From: Maritimibacter sp.
Lineage (GTDB): Bacteria; Pseudomonadota; Alphaproteobacteria; Rhodobacterales; Rhodobacteraceae
Assembly (NCBI GenBank): GCA_017792445.1
Contig: CP051232.1
Span: 1,302,001-1,366,000, forward strand
Reading direction: 5' to 3'
Length of the DNA: 64,000 nt
Part shown: piece by piece, positions 1 to 8,880 of the stretch
Numbering within the stretch: position 1 is the stretch's first letter
Layout: each line of letters starts with the position of its first letter
Notes under the pieces: generated by a model
Seen by the model: only the letters and a program-made list of their open reading frames with translations
Told to the model about the DNA's origin: nothing
The model's database searches: none
Program-made: the position numbers and the translations under genes

Positions 1-502
1 GCAGCGCAAGCGAGCTGGACTCGAGGATGTCGATCGCGATCTGGGGCGGGATCGGGCGGAAGAGACCGGCCTTGACCCCTTCCTCAAGGTACTTCGGCGT
101 CACCTCTCGGACATAGCTGCCCGGTCCGGCGCCGCGCATCCCGAGGCGTGACAGGAACTCGAGAAACAGCGGATAGCGCCGCGCCACGTCGATGAAGCCC
201 TTCAGGCCCTGCACCATCTGCGCGCGGGCGTCGCCGCTGTATTTCTTCGCAGAGGACGACGCCAGCTGGATGATCTCGCAGCCCAGTTCGTTCTTGGCGG
301 CCTCCAGCAGCGCGTCGATGCTGCGGAAGTGGTTGTAGAACGTGCCGCGCGCAACGCCGGCCTCTTCGATGACGTGCTCGATCACGGTGCCCTCGGGCCC
401 CTGCCGCGCGAAGACGCGGGTGGCGGCCTCGATCAGCCTCCGCCGCATCTTCACCCGCCTTTGCTCGGCCACGCGCGAGCGGTGATCCCCCATCACGGTC
501 AT
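1..502 (-). CDS. TetR/AcrR family transcriptional regulator (C-terminus cut by window edge)
   Basis: Reading leftward from ATG 502 gives about 167 residues with no stop before the window edge, so the C-terminal end is missing. The N-terminus is a typical TetR helix-turn-helix: RRRLIEAATRVFARQG, then GVARGTFYNHFRS as the recognition helix. The rest would be the ligand-binding helical domain. The ATG overlaps the stop of the RND pump gene as ATGA, so the regulator is the last gene of the efflux operon and probably represses it. A palindrome at the operon promoter (5711-5724) is the natural binding site to test. Family is certain; ligand and target are inferred from position. Confidence 0.9.
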   Translation of the reverse strand, partial: MTVMGDHRSRVAEQRRVKMRRRLIEAATRVFARQGPEGTVIEHVIEEAGVARGTFYNHFRSIDALLEAAKNELGCEIIQLASSSAKKYSGDARAQMVQGLKGFIDVARRYPLFLEFLSRLGMRGAGPGSYVREVTPKYLEEGVKAGLFRPIPPQIAIDILESSSLAL

Positions 503-3500
503 GCTTCCTTCTCCGGTCGTTTCACATTGAACACGGCGCAATACAGCGCCGGCACGAACAGCAGGGTGATCAGCGTCCCTGCAATGATCCCGCCCATCAT
601 CGCGAAGGCCATCGGCCCCCAGAAGATCTGGCGCGAGATCGGGATCAGCGCGAGGCTGGCCGCCGCCGCGGTCAGCAGGATCGGCCGCGCGCGCTGGTCC
701 GACGCCTCGAACACCGCGTCCCAGCGGTTTCGGCCTGCATCCAGAAGATCCTGAATCGCCTGCACGAGGATGATCGAGTTGCGGATCAGGATGCCGACCA
801 GCGCCAGCACCCCCAGCACAGCGACAAAGCCCATCGGCGCACCCGACCCCAGAAGCGCCACGACCACACCGATCAGCCCCAGCGGCGCGACGGCCATCAC
901 GATGGCCATCAGGCGGAAGCTTTGCATCTGCATCATCGTCAGCGTCAGGATGATCAGGATCATGATCGGCACGACGGCCACGATGGGCGCCTGACTTTCC
1001 GCACTGGATTCCACCGTGCCGCCGATTTCGACCGTGTAGCCGGTGGGCAGTTCCTGCCGGAACGCCTCGACCGCGTCGGTCTGGTCGGTGACGATGGTCG
1101 CGGGCTGATCGTCGCTGATGACGGCCGCCTTCACGGTGATGACCGGCTTGCGGTCCTCCTGCCGGATGATCGGCTGTTCGGTGGTCCATGTCAGGCTGGC
1201 GATGGACGACAGCGGGATCGGCGTACCGTCGCCGCCGGCGAACTGAAGATCCTCCAGCGACGACAGGGTCGAGCGGTCCTGCGCCTCGCCACGGGCGAGC
1301 ACGTCGATCAGCGTGCGCTCGTCGCGCAGCTGGGTGACGGTGGTACCCTCGAACAGGCTGGTCAGAACGTTGGCCACATCGGCCTGCGTCAGCCCAAGCT
1401 GCCGCAGACGCGCCTGATCAAGATCGACGCGGATCACGCGGCTGGGCTCGTTCCAGTCGAGACTGATCGCGTCAAGCCGCTGATCCGCGGAAAGGACCGC
1501 CGCCAGCTTCAACGCCTCGTCGCGCAGCACGGCATAGTCGGGACCGGCGACACGGTACTGAACCGGCTTGCCGACCGGCGGACCGAGTTCGATGAACTTC
1601 GGGAAGAACTCGACCGCGACATGCGCCATCGAATAGGCGCGGATCTTCTCGGTCAAAGCGTTCCGCGCGTCGAGGTCGGGGGTCATGATCACGACCTGCC
1701 CGATGTTCGGCCCGGCGGTGGGTGCGTCGTGGGTCAGGATGAACCGGGGCGCGCCGTCGCCGATGTAGGCGGTCCAGAACGACGGTTCCTCCTGCTCGGC
1801 CAGCCATGCCTCGAACTTCGCCATCTCGGTGTTGGTCGCGTTGAAACTGGCGTTCTGGCGCAGGGTGACGTCGACCACGATCTCTGTCCGGTCAGAGGTC
1901 GGGAAGAACTGCTGCTCGACCTTCGACATGCCGACGACCGAGGCGGCGAAGGCCGCTACCGTGATCAGGATGGTCAGCCAGCGGAACCGCATCGCCTGCC
2001 GCAGCACGCCATGGAACCGGCGGCGCAGCCAGCCCGGCTCGCCATGGGTGTGCTTCCACTTCTTCGGCAGGAAGGTCGCGCCCAGCACCGGGGCGAACAG
2101 CACCGCGACGATCCAGCTGAGGACCAGCGAGATTGCGATGACGTAGAACAGCGAGATCGTGTATTCGCCCGCCTGACTGCCGTTCAGCCCGATGGGAATG
2201 AACCCCGCCACGGTGATCAGCGTGCCGGTCAGCATCGGCCATGCGATGGTCGTCCACGCATAGGACGCCGCCTTGGTCCGGCTTTCGCCGCGCTCCAGCC
2301 GTGAGATCATCGTCTCGATGGCGATCATCGCGTCATCCACCAGCAGGCCCAGCGCGATGATCAGCGCGCCAAGCGAGATCCGCTGCAGGGTGATGCCCAT
2401 TTCGTTCAGGATCAGGAACGTCAACGCCAGCACCAGCGGGATCGACAGGCTGACGACGAACCCGGCGCGGACGCCCAGCGACACGAAGCTGACCGCCAGC
2501 ACGATGATCACAGCCTCGGCCAGCGCCTGCACGAAATGGCCCACCGACTCGTCCACGACATGCGGCTGGTCGGCGACCTTGTGCACCTCGATCCCGATCG
2601 GCAGTTCCTTGATCATCTCGGCCATCAGCGCGTCGATCTCTTCACCGAAGTCGAGGATGTTCTCGCCGGGGCGCATGCCGATGATCAGGCCGATGGCCGG
2701 CTCGCCGTTGTAGCGCACCAGCGAGTCGGGCGGGTCGATATAGCCCTCGCTCACCTCTGCCACGTCGGACAGGGTGAAGAAGATATCGTCCGACCGAAGC
2801 GGCGCGGCGGCAAGGTCTTCGGCCTCGTCGAACTGGCCGCCGACACGGATCAGAAGCCGCTCGCCCTCGGTATGGATGGTGCCGGATGGGACGATTGCGT
2901 TCTGGGCCGCCAGCGTGTTCAGCACCGTCTGAGCGTTCAGGCCCAGCGCCGCCATGCGTTCGGACGAGAATTCGAGGTAGATCACCTGTTCCCGCGTTCC
3001 GATCAGGTCGACCTTGCCGGCGGCGTCCAGTTGCTGAACCGCGTCGCGCACGTCTTCGACGTAATCCTTCAGCTCTTCGGGACGGTATCCGTCGGCGGTG
3101 AAGGCGAAGATGTTGCCGTAGACATCGCCGAAGTTGTCGTTGAACCCGAAGCCCGCGAACTCATCCGGAAATTCGCCCCGGATGTCCGACATCATGTTGC
3201 GGACCTTGTTCCACGCAATCGGGATCTCGGACGAATCCATGTCGTCGCGCAGGTCGACATAGACGACGGCCTGCCCCGGATAGGTGACGGACCGCGTGCT
3301 GTCGAGCACGTCCAGTTCCTGCAACTTCCGCTCGATCCGGTCGGTGACCTGCGTCACCGTCTCTTCCGCGGTCGCTCCGGGCATCGAGGCCGAGACGACC
3401 ATGGTGCGGATGGTGAACGAGGGGTCTTCCTCGCGCCCCATCGACAGGTAGGACAGCGCGCCGCCAACCAGCGACACCAGCATCAGGAACCAGACGAAGG

Positions 3501-3543
3501 ACCGGTGCCCCAGCGCCCAGTCGGAGAGGTTGAAACCCTTCAT
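499..3543 (-). CDS. RND efflux pump permease subunit (AcrB/HAE1-type)
   Basis: This is a 1014-residue inner-membrane proton-driven pump of the AcrB superfamily, of normal length. It has an N-terminal membrane helix (about 12-32) and the PGATAEETVTQV porter-domain motif. A hydrophobic block follows at about 335-540 with the GLLVDDAMIAIE motif of TM4, where the paired Asp residues carry protons. A second periplasmic domain and a C-terminal set of helices complete it. The start overlaps the stop of the upstream membrane-fusion gene, and its stop overlaps the TetR start, each as ATGA. It should form a tripartite pump with the two fusion proteins and an outer-membrane channel encoded elsewhere. 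Substrate is unknown. Confidence 0.95.
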   Translation of the reverse strand: MKGFNLSDWALGHRSFVWFLMLVSLVGGALSYLSMGREEDPSFTIRTMVVSASMPGATAEETVTQVTDRIERKLQELDVLDSTRSVTYPGQAVVYVDLRDDMDSSEIPIAWNKVRNMMSDIRGEFPDEFAGFGFNDNFGDVYGNIFAFTADGYRPEELKDYVEDVRDAVQQLDAAGKVDLIGTREQVIYLEFSSERMAALGLNAQTVLNTLAAQNAIVPSGTIHTEGERLLIRVGGQFDEAEDLAAAPLRSDDIFFTLSDVAEVSEGYIDPPDSLVRYNGEPAIGLIIGMRPGENILDFGEEIDALMAEMIKELPIGIEVHKVADQPHVVDESVGHFVQALAEAVIIVLAVSFVSLGVRAGFVVSLSIPLVLALTFLILNEMGITLQRISLGALIIALGLLVDDAMIAIETMISRLERGESRTKAASYAWTTIAWPMLTGTLITVAGFIPIGLNGSQAGEYTISLFYVIAISLVLSWIVAVLFAPVLGATFLPKKWKHTHGEPGWLRRRFHGVLRQAMRFRWLTILITVAAFAASVVGMSKVEQQFFPTSDRTEIVVDVTLRQNASFNATNTEMAKFEAWLAEQEEPSFWTAYIGDGAPRFILTHDAPTAGPNIGQVVIMTPDLDARNALTEKIRAYSMAHVAVEFFPKFIELGPPVGKPVQYRVAGPDYAVLRDEALKLAAVLSADQRLDAISLDWNEPSRVIRVDLDQARLRQLGLTQADVANVLTSLFEGTTVTQLRDERTLIDVLARGEAQDRSTLSSLEDLQFAGGDGTPIPLSSIASLTWTTEQPIIRQEDRKPVITVKAAVISDDQPATIVTDQTDAVEAFRQELPTGYTVEIGGTVESSAESQAPIVAVVPIMILIILTLTMMQMQSFRLMAIVMAVAPLGLIGVVVALLGSGAPMGFVAVLGVLALVGILIRNSIILVQAIQDLLDAGRNRWDAVFEASDQRARPILLTAAAASLALIPISRQIFWGPMAFAMMGGIIAGTLITLLFVPALYCAVFNVKRPEKEA

Positions 3544-4604
3544 TGCAGATGCTCCCCGACGATCTGTCCTTCTTCGAGGCTTGCCGCGCCCCGCACGATG
3601 ATCTCGTCGCCGTCACCGACGCCCGAGGTGACCACAACGCGGCGGCCCACCACCGGGCCAAGTTCCACGGGGACGAATTCGACCGCGCGGCCCGCGCCGA
3701 CGCGCCAGACGCCCGGCGCATCGTCCGTGCCGGAGATGGCCGTCGCGGGCACCGAAATGACCGGCGCGCTTTCGGTGGCGTAGGTCGCAGTGATCAGGCT
3801 GCCGATGCGGAAATCGTCCGGTGGGTCCTGCAACGTCAGGCGCAACCGCCGGGTCTCAAGGTTGGCGTCCGCCACCGGCTCTACCAGTCGCAGGATCGCC
3901 TTGACCGGCGTGACGGTGTCGGAATGGTGCCGCACGTCGAAGACCGCGCCGCGCGGCAATAGGGCGACATATTCGGCGGGTACGTCGATCACAGCCTCGC
4001 GGCCACGCACGTCGACCAGTTCAAGGATCGCCGTCCCGGGCGAGACGAGCGTACCGGCTTCGGCCTGCGTCGACAGGATGATGCCGTCGCGCGGCGCCGT
4101 CAGGGTGCCATAGGCGGCAGCGTCTTCGGCCTGCGAAAGCTCGGCCTCGGCGCTGCGCAGGCTGGCGGCGGCGGCGTCACGGTTGGCGCGTGCCTGTTCC
4201 AGCGCGGCGGTCGTGGCGACGCCAAGCTCGACTAGCCGCGTCGTGCGCTCGAACTGCTGCCGGCCAAGCCGCGCCTCGGCTTCGGCGGCGCTGACGGCGG
4301 CGCGTGCCGCGGCAAGGTCTTCTTCTAGCGTGATACCGTCCAGCGTCGCCAGCACGTCACCGCGCGCAACGACATCGCCCGCGTCCACGTCCAGCGTCGA
4401 CAGGCGACCGCTGGTCTGGAACGCCAGCGTCACGATGTTCTCGCCCTGCACGACACCCGCGAAACCGCGTTCGGTGCTTTGCCCTTCCGACACGATTTCC
4501 GAGATCACCGGGCGCGGCACGTCGGCCTCGACGATGGGTTCTTCGGCCAACAGGGGCGCCGCACCCAGCAGGGGCAGCGAAAACACAAGGATCAGGCGCT
4601 TCAT
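3540..4604 (-). CDS. RND efflux periplasmic adaptor (membrane-fusion protein), second of two
   Basis: 354 residues. A signal peptide (MKRLILVFSLPLLGAAPLLA) is followed by the HlyD/AcrA layout: a lipoyl half-motif (TLDVDAGDVVARGDVLATLD), a coiled-coil hairpin rich in Ala and Glu (about 95-165), the second lipoyl half (APRDGIILSTQAEAGTLV), then beta-barrel and membrane-proximal domains. An upstream in-frame ATG at 4817 would overlap the previous gene by 217 bp, so I take ATG 4604, which overlaps that gene's stop as ATGA and is directly followed by the signal peptide. It links the RND pump to an outer-membrane channel. Confidence 0.93.
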   Translation of the reverse strand: MKRLILVFSLPLLGAAPLLAEEPIVEADVPRPVISEIVSEGQSTERGFAGVVQGENIVTLAFQTSGRLSTLDVDAGDVVARGDVLATLDGITLEEDLAAARAAVSAAEAEARLGRQQFERTTRLVELGVATTAALEQARANRDAAAASLRSAEAELSQAEDAAAYGTLTAPRDGIILSTQAEAGTLVSPGTAILELVDVRGREAVIDVPAEYVALLPRGAVFDVRHHSDTVTPVKAILRLVEPVADANLETRRLRLTLQDPPDDFRIGSLITATYATESAPVISVPATAISGTDDAPGVWRVGAGRAVEFVPVELGPVVGRRVVVTSGVGDGDEIIVRGAASLEEGQIVGEHLQ

Positions 4605-5662
4605 TCCGACCCCTCCCCGGCTTCGACCAGCCGCCCTTCGTACATGAACTGCGAGCCGGCACCGACGACCAAATCGCCTTCCTCCAGTCCGCCGATCACC
4701 GCCACGAAGACGTCCGCATAGGCGCCGACCTCGACGCTGGCCAGGCTGACCCGCATGGTGTCGGGATCGACCAGCCAGACGGCGGGACCGTCCGCCGTGG
4801 CCGTCAGGGCGTTCCACGGAACCCGCATGATGGGCATGCTTGCAATCGTGACCGACCCGGTGACGGACGCGCCGATCACCATCGCTTCGGCCAGTTCGTC
4901 CGGGATCTCGGCGCGCACCTCGACGGTGCCGCTGTCGGTCAGCACCGGCGACACCTCGCGGACGCGGGCCTTGAATTCCTCGTCGCTGTCGCGCGGCGAC
5001 ACGGTAAAGCTGTGACCCACGAAGGACGACAGGCCGCCAACGTCGGGGGCGTAGAACACCGCCTCGCGCTTGCCCTGACTGGCCAGCGTCACCACGGCGG
5101 TGCCTGCGGTCGCCACTTCGCCCACGTCGGCAAGACGTTCGATCACGATCACGTCCTCGATGGCGCGGATCTCGGTGTCCTCGACCGCTTGCCGGGCGCG
5201 GGCCAACTGCGCAGAGGCCTGATCGCGGGACGAGATCGCCGAGGTCAGAGCCTCTTCCGCCTCGTCCAGCGTCGACTGCGTTCCCACGCCGCGTTCGACA
5301 AGGTTGGCCGCCCGGTCGCGCGCCTGTTCCGCCTGCACCAGCGCCGCTTCGGCTGCGGCCAGCGAGGCCTCGGCAGCGCTGAGCGAGGCGTTGGCCTGCG
5401 CCGGATCGACGCGCGCGATCAACTCGCCCCGCGCCACGCGGTCACCGACCTCGACAGCGATTTCGACGATGCGGCCACCGGTGCGGAACCCTGCGGGATA
5501 GCTGTTCTGCGCCTCGATAGACCCGATCAGCACATGCTCGCGCGGCAGCGAGCGCGTCGTCACGGTGGCAATCTGTACGGGAAGCGCCGTTTCGGCGATG
5601 GCGGACGCGGCAGTTGCCACGACAAGCCCGACCGCAAGCGCGGCGTGCAACGTCTTGATCAT
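4601..5662 (-). CDS. RND efflux periplasmic adaptor (membrane-fusion protein), first of two
   Basis: 353 residues and the first gene of the leftward operon. A signal peptide ending near AIAETA is followed by a biotinyl-lipoyl-like half (VEVGDRVARGELIARVDP), a long alpha-helical hairpin (about 85-160) and a beta-barrel region. It differs in sequence from the next adaptor, so the pair may form a hetero-oligomeric periplasmic ring, as in other operons with two adaptors. About 290 bp of non-coding DNA lies upstream and holds the candidate promoter and operator. Family assignment is firm; substrate is unknown. Confidence 0.93.
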   Translation of the reverse strand: MIKTLHAALAVGLVVATAASAIAETALPVQIATVTTRSLPREHVLIGSIEAQNSYPAGFRTGGRIVEIAVEVGDRVARGELIARVDPAQANASLSAAEASLAAAEAALVQAEQARDRAANLVERGVGTQSTLDEAEEALTSAISSRDQASAQLARARQAVEDTEIRAIEDVIVIERLADVGEVATAGTAVVTLASQGKREAVFYAPDVGGLSSFVGHSFTVSPRDSDEEFKARVREVSPVLTDSGTVEVRAEIPDELAEAMVIGASVTGSVTIASMPIMRVPWNALTATADGPAVWLVDPDTMRVSLASVEVGAYADVFVAVIGGLEEGDLVVGAGSQFMYEGRLVEAGEGSE

Positions 5663-5696
5663 TATCCCAACCTCCGGACCGAATGGCCCGCGGGTG

Positions 5697-5725
5697 GAAA
5701 ATGGTCAAAATGACACTTCTGTCAA
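5697..5725 (-). promoter_or_regulatory. Candidate promoter and TetR operator of the efflux operon
   Basis: A perfect inverted repeat, TGACA-cttc-TGTCA, lies at 5711-5724, about 50 bp before the first gene. On the minus strand it contains TTGACA (5725-5720), a consensus -35 hexamer, with a weak -10 (CATTTT or ATTTTC) at the right spacing towards 5700. A repressor bound here would block RNA polymerase. The only regulator in the operon is the TetR protein, so it is the likely ligand. Binding is inferred, not shown. Confidence 0.5.
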
Positions 5726-5949
5726 TACTACATTTAAAAACAGTCCGTCGGCCGCTTCCCGCCCGCATCGCCGGGCCGCGCGGAACCCCGTGCGCCCGTG
5801 TGCGTTGTCCAGTCGGCGCGTGCGCGACGCTTCGCCGACACCTAAGCGTTGGAAAACCGTGACTTGCACCGGTTCGACGCGCGCCACATATGCCCGGCAT
5901 ACGCGGGGCCCCGCGAGTACCGAACGGTTATTTGTCCGAGGACACGAGA

Positions 5950-6600
5950 TTGACCAGCACCGACACCCAATTGGGTCAAAGCGCGATTGCCAACGGCGCG
6001 GCTCACCGCGACGGGACGCACGACTCCGGGCCCGCTTCGGTCTCCGAGGTGATCGACCGCATGGAGAATGCGGCCGAAGGGTCCGAGACGACCTTGCGCG
6101 ACGTGGTGTCGGCACTGGGTGAAGCGTCGTTCGTGCCGGTCCTGATGGCGCCGGCGCTGGCGGTCGTTTCCCCGCTGTCGGGCGTCCCGGTGTTCTCGTC
6201 GATCTGCGGCATCACCATCGCGTTGGTGGCGATCCAGCTTCTGTTGAATCGCGACCACCTCTGGCTTCCGGACTGGATGATGCGGCGCAAGGTCAAGACC
6301 GAGTCGCTGCGCAAGGCGACCCAATGGCTTCGCAAGCCTGCTGGCTTCCTTGACCGCATGTCGCGCGAACGCATCAGCTTTCTGGTCGACCGCCCGTTCT
6401 CGTGGATCACAGAACTGGCCTGTCTTTTTTGCGGGATATCCATGCCGTTCCTCGAACTCTTGCCCTTCACCTCGTCGATCCTCGGCGGCGCGGTCACAAT
6501 GTTCTCGCTGTCGCTTCTGGTGCGCGACGGACTGATCGCCGTGTTCGGCTTTGCCGTGGTCGCCTGTGCGGCGACGCTGGGCTACGTTCTGGTCGTCTAA
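5950..6600 (+). CDS. exoD: Exopolysaccharide synthesis ExoD-like membrane protein
   Basis: About 216 residues resembling ExoD, an integral membrane protein affecting exopolysaccharide production in rhizobia. After a soluble N-terminus come SEVIDRMENAAEG, TLRDVVSALGEASF, hydrophobic segments and the family-like FLVDRPFSWIT and MPFLELLPFTSS stretches, ending in two membrane helices. I prefer the TTG at 5950 because GAGGA lies a few bases upstream. ATG 5890 is in frame but has no ribosome site and adds 20 residues with little family character. Its end overlaps the end of the convergent znuA by 4 bp. Role is from family only. Confidence 0.75.
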   Translation: MTSTDTQLGQSAIANGAAHRDGTHDSGPASVSEVIDRMENAAEGSETTLRDVVSALGEASFVPVLMAPALAVVSPLSGVPVFSSICGITIALVAIQLLLNRDHLWLPDWMMRRKVKTESLRKATQWLRKPAGFLDRMSRERISFLVDRPFSWITELACLFCGISMPFLELLPFTSSILGGAVTMFSLSLLVRDGLIAVFGFAVVACAATLGYVLVV

Positions 6601-7556
6601 AGACAGCCTTCAAGGTCGGCGGCGATCCCGCGCATCAATTCGGCATAGAAGTCCGGCCCGGTCGGATATTCCGCGCCCTGCAGATCGACGACGACATAGG
6701 GCACATCGGCCCCCGCGGCCCGCGCCAGACCCGGGCTGACATGCGGCTCCATCACGATGCAGGCCTGATCGAGTTCGGCGACCCTTCCCGCAAGCTCTTT
6801 CAGACTGCGCGGGCTGGGCGCGCTGTCACCGACCGTCATCGTGCCGGCGGCGTGCAGGCCGAAGCCCTTTTCAAAGTACTGCGTCGCGTCGTGATAGAGG
6901 ACAAGATCGACCGACCGGATGGGCGCAAGCGTGTCCGACAGTTCCGCGAACAGCGCCGACAGCCGATCCCGCGCCGCTTGGGCATTTGTTTGGTAGGTCT
7001 CGGCATTGTCCGGGTCGAGATCAGACAACTGCGCGGCGATCAGATCCAGCCATGACAGCGCGTTGGCGGGCAGCAGCCAGACGTGAGGATCGTAGGCACC
7101 GTGATCGTGGTGTTCGTCGGCGCCCCCGGCCTCGTCGTGCGCCTCATGGTCATGGTCGTGATCATGATCGTGTTCGCCGTCCTCGGCACTTTCGTCATGG
7201 TCTTCCCCGCCAAAGCGGAACGGCAGCACCTCTGTCCCTGCGGCCTCCATCAGCGCCACCTGTTCGGCACCACCCGCAAGCGTGCCCAGCGGCGCGACCA
7301 GCCAAGGCGACAGCGCATCGCCGACCCAGAAGACCAGATCGGCCTGTTCCAGCACGCTCGCCTCGGACGGCCGCATCGAGTAGGAATGCGGGTTCGCACC
7401 GGGCGGAAGAATCAATCCCGGCTCGCCCAGATCACCCATCACCATGGACACCAGCGAATGCACCGGTCCAATGTCCGTAACCACCACGGGAACATCGGCA
7501 AAAGCCGCCAGCGGAGTTGCGGAAAGCAGGGCGGTCAGGGCAGTCTGTCTGAACAT
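6597..7556 (-). CDS. znuA: Zinc ABC transporter, periplasmic zinc-binding protein
   Basis: 319 residues. Signal peptide (MFRQTALTALLSATPLAAFA), then a cluster A-I metal-binding protein: the first ligand His is in DIGPVHSLVSMVMGD, another in PPGANPHSYSMRPSEA, and HDATQYFEKGFGL follows later. A long His/Asp/Glu-rich loop (about residues 118-150) is typical of ZnuA and is thought to collect zinc. ATG 7556 is chosen over the upstream ATG 7604, which lies within the operator and would spoil the signal peptide. It is divergent from zur-znuC-znuB with a Zur-like site between, so it should be derepressed when zinc is scarce. Confidence 0.95.
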   Translation of the reverse strand: MFRQTALTALLSATPLAAFADVPVVVTDIGPVHSLVSMVMGDLGEPGLILPPGANPHSYSMRPSEASVLEQADLVFWVGDALSPWLVAPLGTLAGGAEQVALMEAAGTEVLPFRFGGEDHDESAEDGEHDHDHDHDHEAHDEAGGADEHHDHGAYDPHVWLLPANALSWLDLIAAQLSDLDPDNAETYQTNAQAARDRLSALFAELSDTLAPIRSVDLVLYHDATQYFEKGFGLHAAGTMTVGDSAPSPRSLKELAGRVAELDQACIVMEPHVSPGLARAAGADVPYVVVDLQGAEYPTGPDFYAELMRGIAADLEGCL

Positions 7557-7595
7557 GGAATGGGTCTCCGGAACCAACACGAGCGGGGTTGATAA

Positions 7596-7617
7596 TTGAT
7601 ACACTATAACATATCAA
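7596..7617. promoter_or_regulatory. Zur-like operator between znuA and zur
   Basis: A 22-bp imperfect palindrome runs from TTGATA to TATCAA, with a TATA-containing centre. 16 of 22 positions match their dyad partner. It is AT-rich in a GC-rich background and sits 40 bp from the znuA start and 20 bp from the zur start. The gene next to it encodes a Fur-family regulator. Size, base content and place fit a Zur box; the exact consensus was not compared. Confidence 0.7.
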
Positions 7618-7636
7618 GCATGAATCCACGGAGGGC

Positions 7637-8119
7637 ATGACGATGGAGCCTGTCGGTTTCGAACGCCACGATCATCACAGCTGCATCGCCGGCGGCGTCG
7701 CGGCCGCCGATGCCTTCTGCGCCGAGAACGGCCTGCAGTTCACCGCCTCGCGGCGGCGGGTGCTTGAGATCCTGTTGGAAAAGCACCGCGCACTGGGCGC
7801 CTACGAGATCCTTGACGTGCTGCGTGAGGAAGGCCTTGGCTCGCAACCCCCGGTCGCGTACCGGGCACTCGATTTCCTGACAAAGCACGGCTTCGCGCAC
7901 CGGATCGAACGGCTGAACGCCTTCGTCGCATGCGCCCACCCCGGCGCCAGCCATACGCCCGCCTTCCTGATCTGCCGCCTGTGCGACAGCGTGGCAGAGG
8001 CCAGCGCCGACCCCGCCAGCGGCATGCTGGGCCGCGCCGCGGAAGAGACGGGGTTCCTGATCGAGCGCGCCGTGGTCGAGGCGGAAGGCGTCTGCCCGAA
8101 TTGCCGGGAGGCCGCGTGA
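7637..8119 (+). CDS. zur: Fur-family zinc uptake regulator Zur
   Basis: 160 residues. N-terminal winged helix (LQFTASRRRVLEILLEKHR ... PVAYRALDFLTKHGFAHRI) and a C-terminal metal-binding domain. Two CxxC-type pairs (CRLC and CPNC) would hold the structural zinc, and His residues (HPGASHTPAF) the regulatory zinc. ATG 7637 has a GGAGGG site just upstream. The end overlaps the znuC start, so the regulator and the importer it controls share one transcript and the loop is likely autoregulatory. Zur rather than Fur or Mur is inferred from the znu context. Confidence 0.93.
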   Translation: MTMEPVGFERHDHHSCIAGGVAAADAFCAENGLQFTASRRRVLEILLEKHRALGAYEILDVLREEGLGSQPPVAYRALDFLTKHGFAHRIERLNAFVACAHPGASHTPAFLICRLCDSVAEASADPASGMLGRAAEETGFLIERAVVEAEGVCPNCREAA

Positions 8120-8880
8120 GTCTTGTCGATATCCGCGGGCTTGCGGTGCGGGCCGGCGGGCGGCAGATCCTGCACGATGTCGCCTTCGCCATCGAACCCG
8201 GCGAGATCGTCACCGTGGTGGGTCCGAACGGGTCGGGCAAGTCCACCCTTCTGCGCAGCATCGTCGGCGCTGTCCGGCCCACCGCGGGCCTTGTCGCGCT
8301 GAAGCCGGGTCTGCGCATCGGCTACGTCCCGCAGAAGCTGCACATCGACCCGACCCTGCCGATCACCGTGCGCCGGTTCCTTGGCCTGCCGCATCCCGTC
8401 AGCGATGACGAGGCGCAGATGGCGCTGACCGAAGCCGGCGCGGGCGACCTCGGCACGCGGCAGATGGCCGACCTGTCCGGCGGGCAATTCCAGCGCGTGC
8501 TGCTGGCCCGCGCGCTTCTGGCGCGTCCGGATCTGCTGATCCTCGACGAGGCGACGCAGGGCATGGACCAGCCGGGCTCTGCCGAGTTCTACCGTCAGAT
8601 CGAGAAAGTGCGCACCGAGCTTGGCTGCGCCGTGCTGATGGTCAGTCACGAATTGCACGTCGTGATGGCGGCGTCCGACCGCGTCATCTGCCTGAACGGA
8701 CATATCTGCTGCGAAGGCGCGCCGGAACACGTCGCCTCGGCCCCGGAATACCGGGCACTGTTCGGCACCGGAACGCGCGGCGCGCTGGCGCTGTACCGGC
8801 ACGAGCACACGCACAGCCATGATCACGGGCATGACCACGACCACGCGCACGGCCACCACGACCACGAGCACGCCGAATGA
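8116..8880 (+). CDS. znuC: Zinc ABC transporter ATP-binding protein with His-rich tail
   Basis: 254 residues from a GTG start that overlaps the zur stop (GTGA). Walker A GPNGSGKS, Q-loop YVPQK, signature LSGGQFQRV, Walker B LLILDEATQ (aligned with D-E) and switch His in MVSHELHVV are all present, so it should be an active ATPase. The last 26 residues are almost entirely His, Asp and Glu, a cytoplasmic metal-binding tail that may buffer or sense zinc. Stop and znuB start overlap as ATGA. It powers uptake through ZnuB. Confidence 0.95.
   Translation: MSLVDIRGLAVRAGGRQILHDVAFAIEPGEIVTVVGPNGSGKSTLLRSIVGAVRPTAGLVALKPGLRIGYVPQKLHIDPTLPITVRRFLGLPHPVSDDEAQMALTEAGAGDLGTRQMADLSGGQFQRVLLARALLARPDLLILDEATQGMDQPGSAEFYRQIEKVRTELGCAVLMVSHELHVVMAASDRVICLNGHICCEGAPEHVASAPEYRALFGTGTRGALALYRHEHTHSHDHGHDHDHAHGHHDHEHAE

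Noticed and set aside
922-2304. 460-codon plus-strand open frame opposite the first RND pump
   Set aside because: Shadow frame with no recognisable domain.
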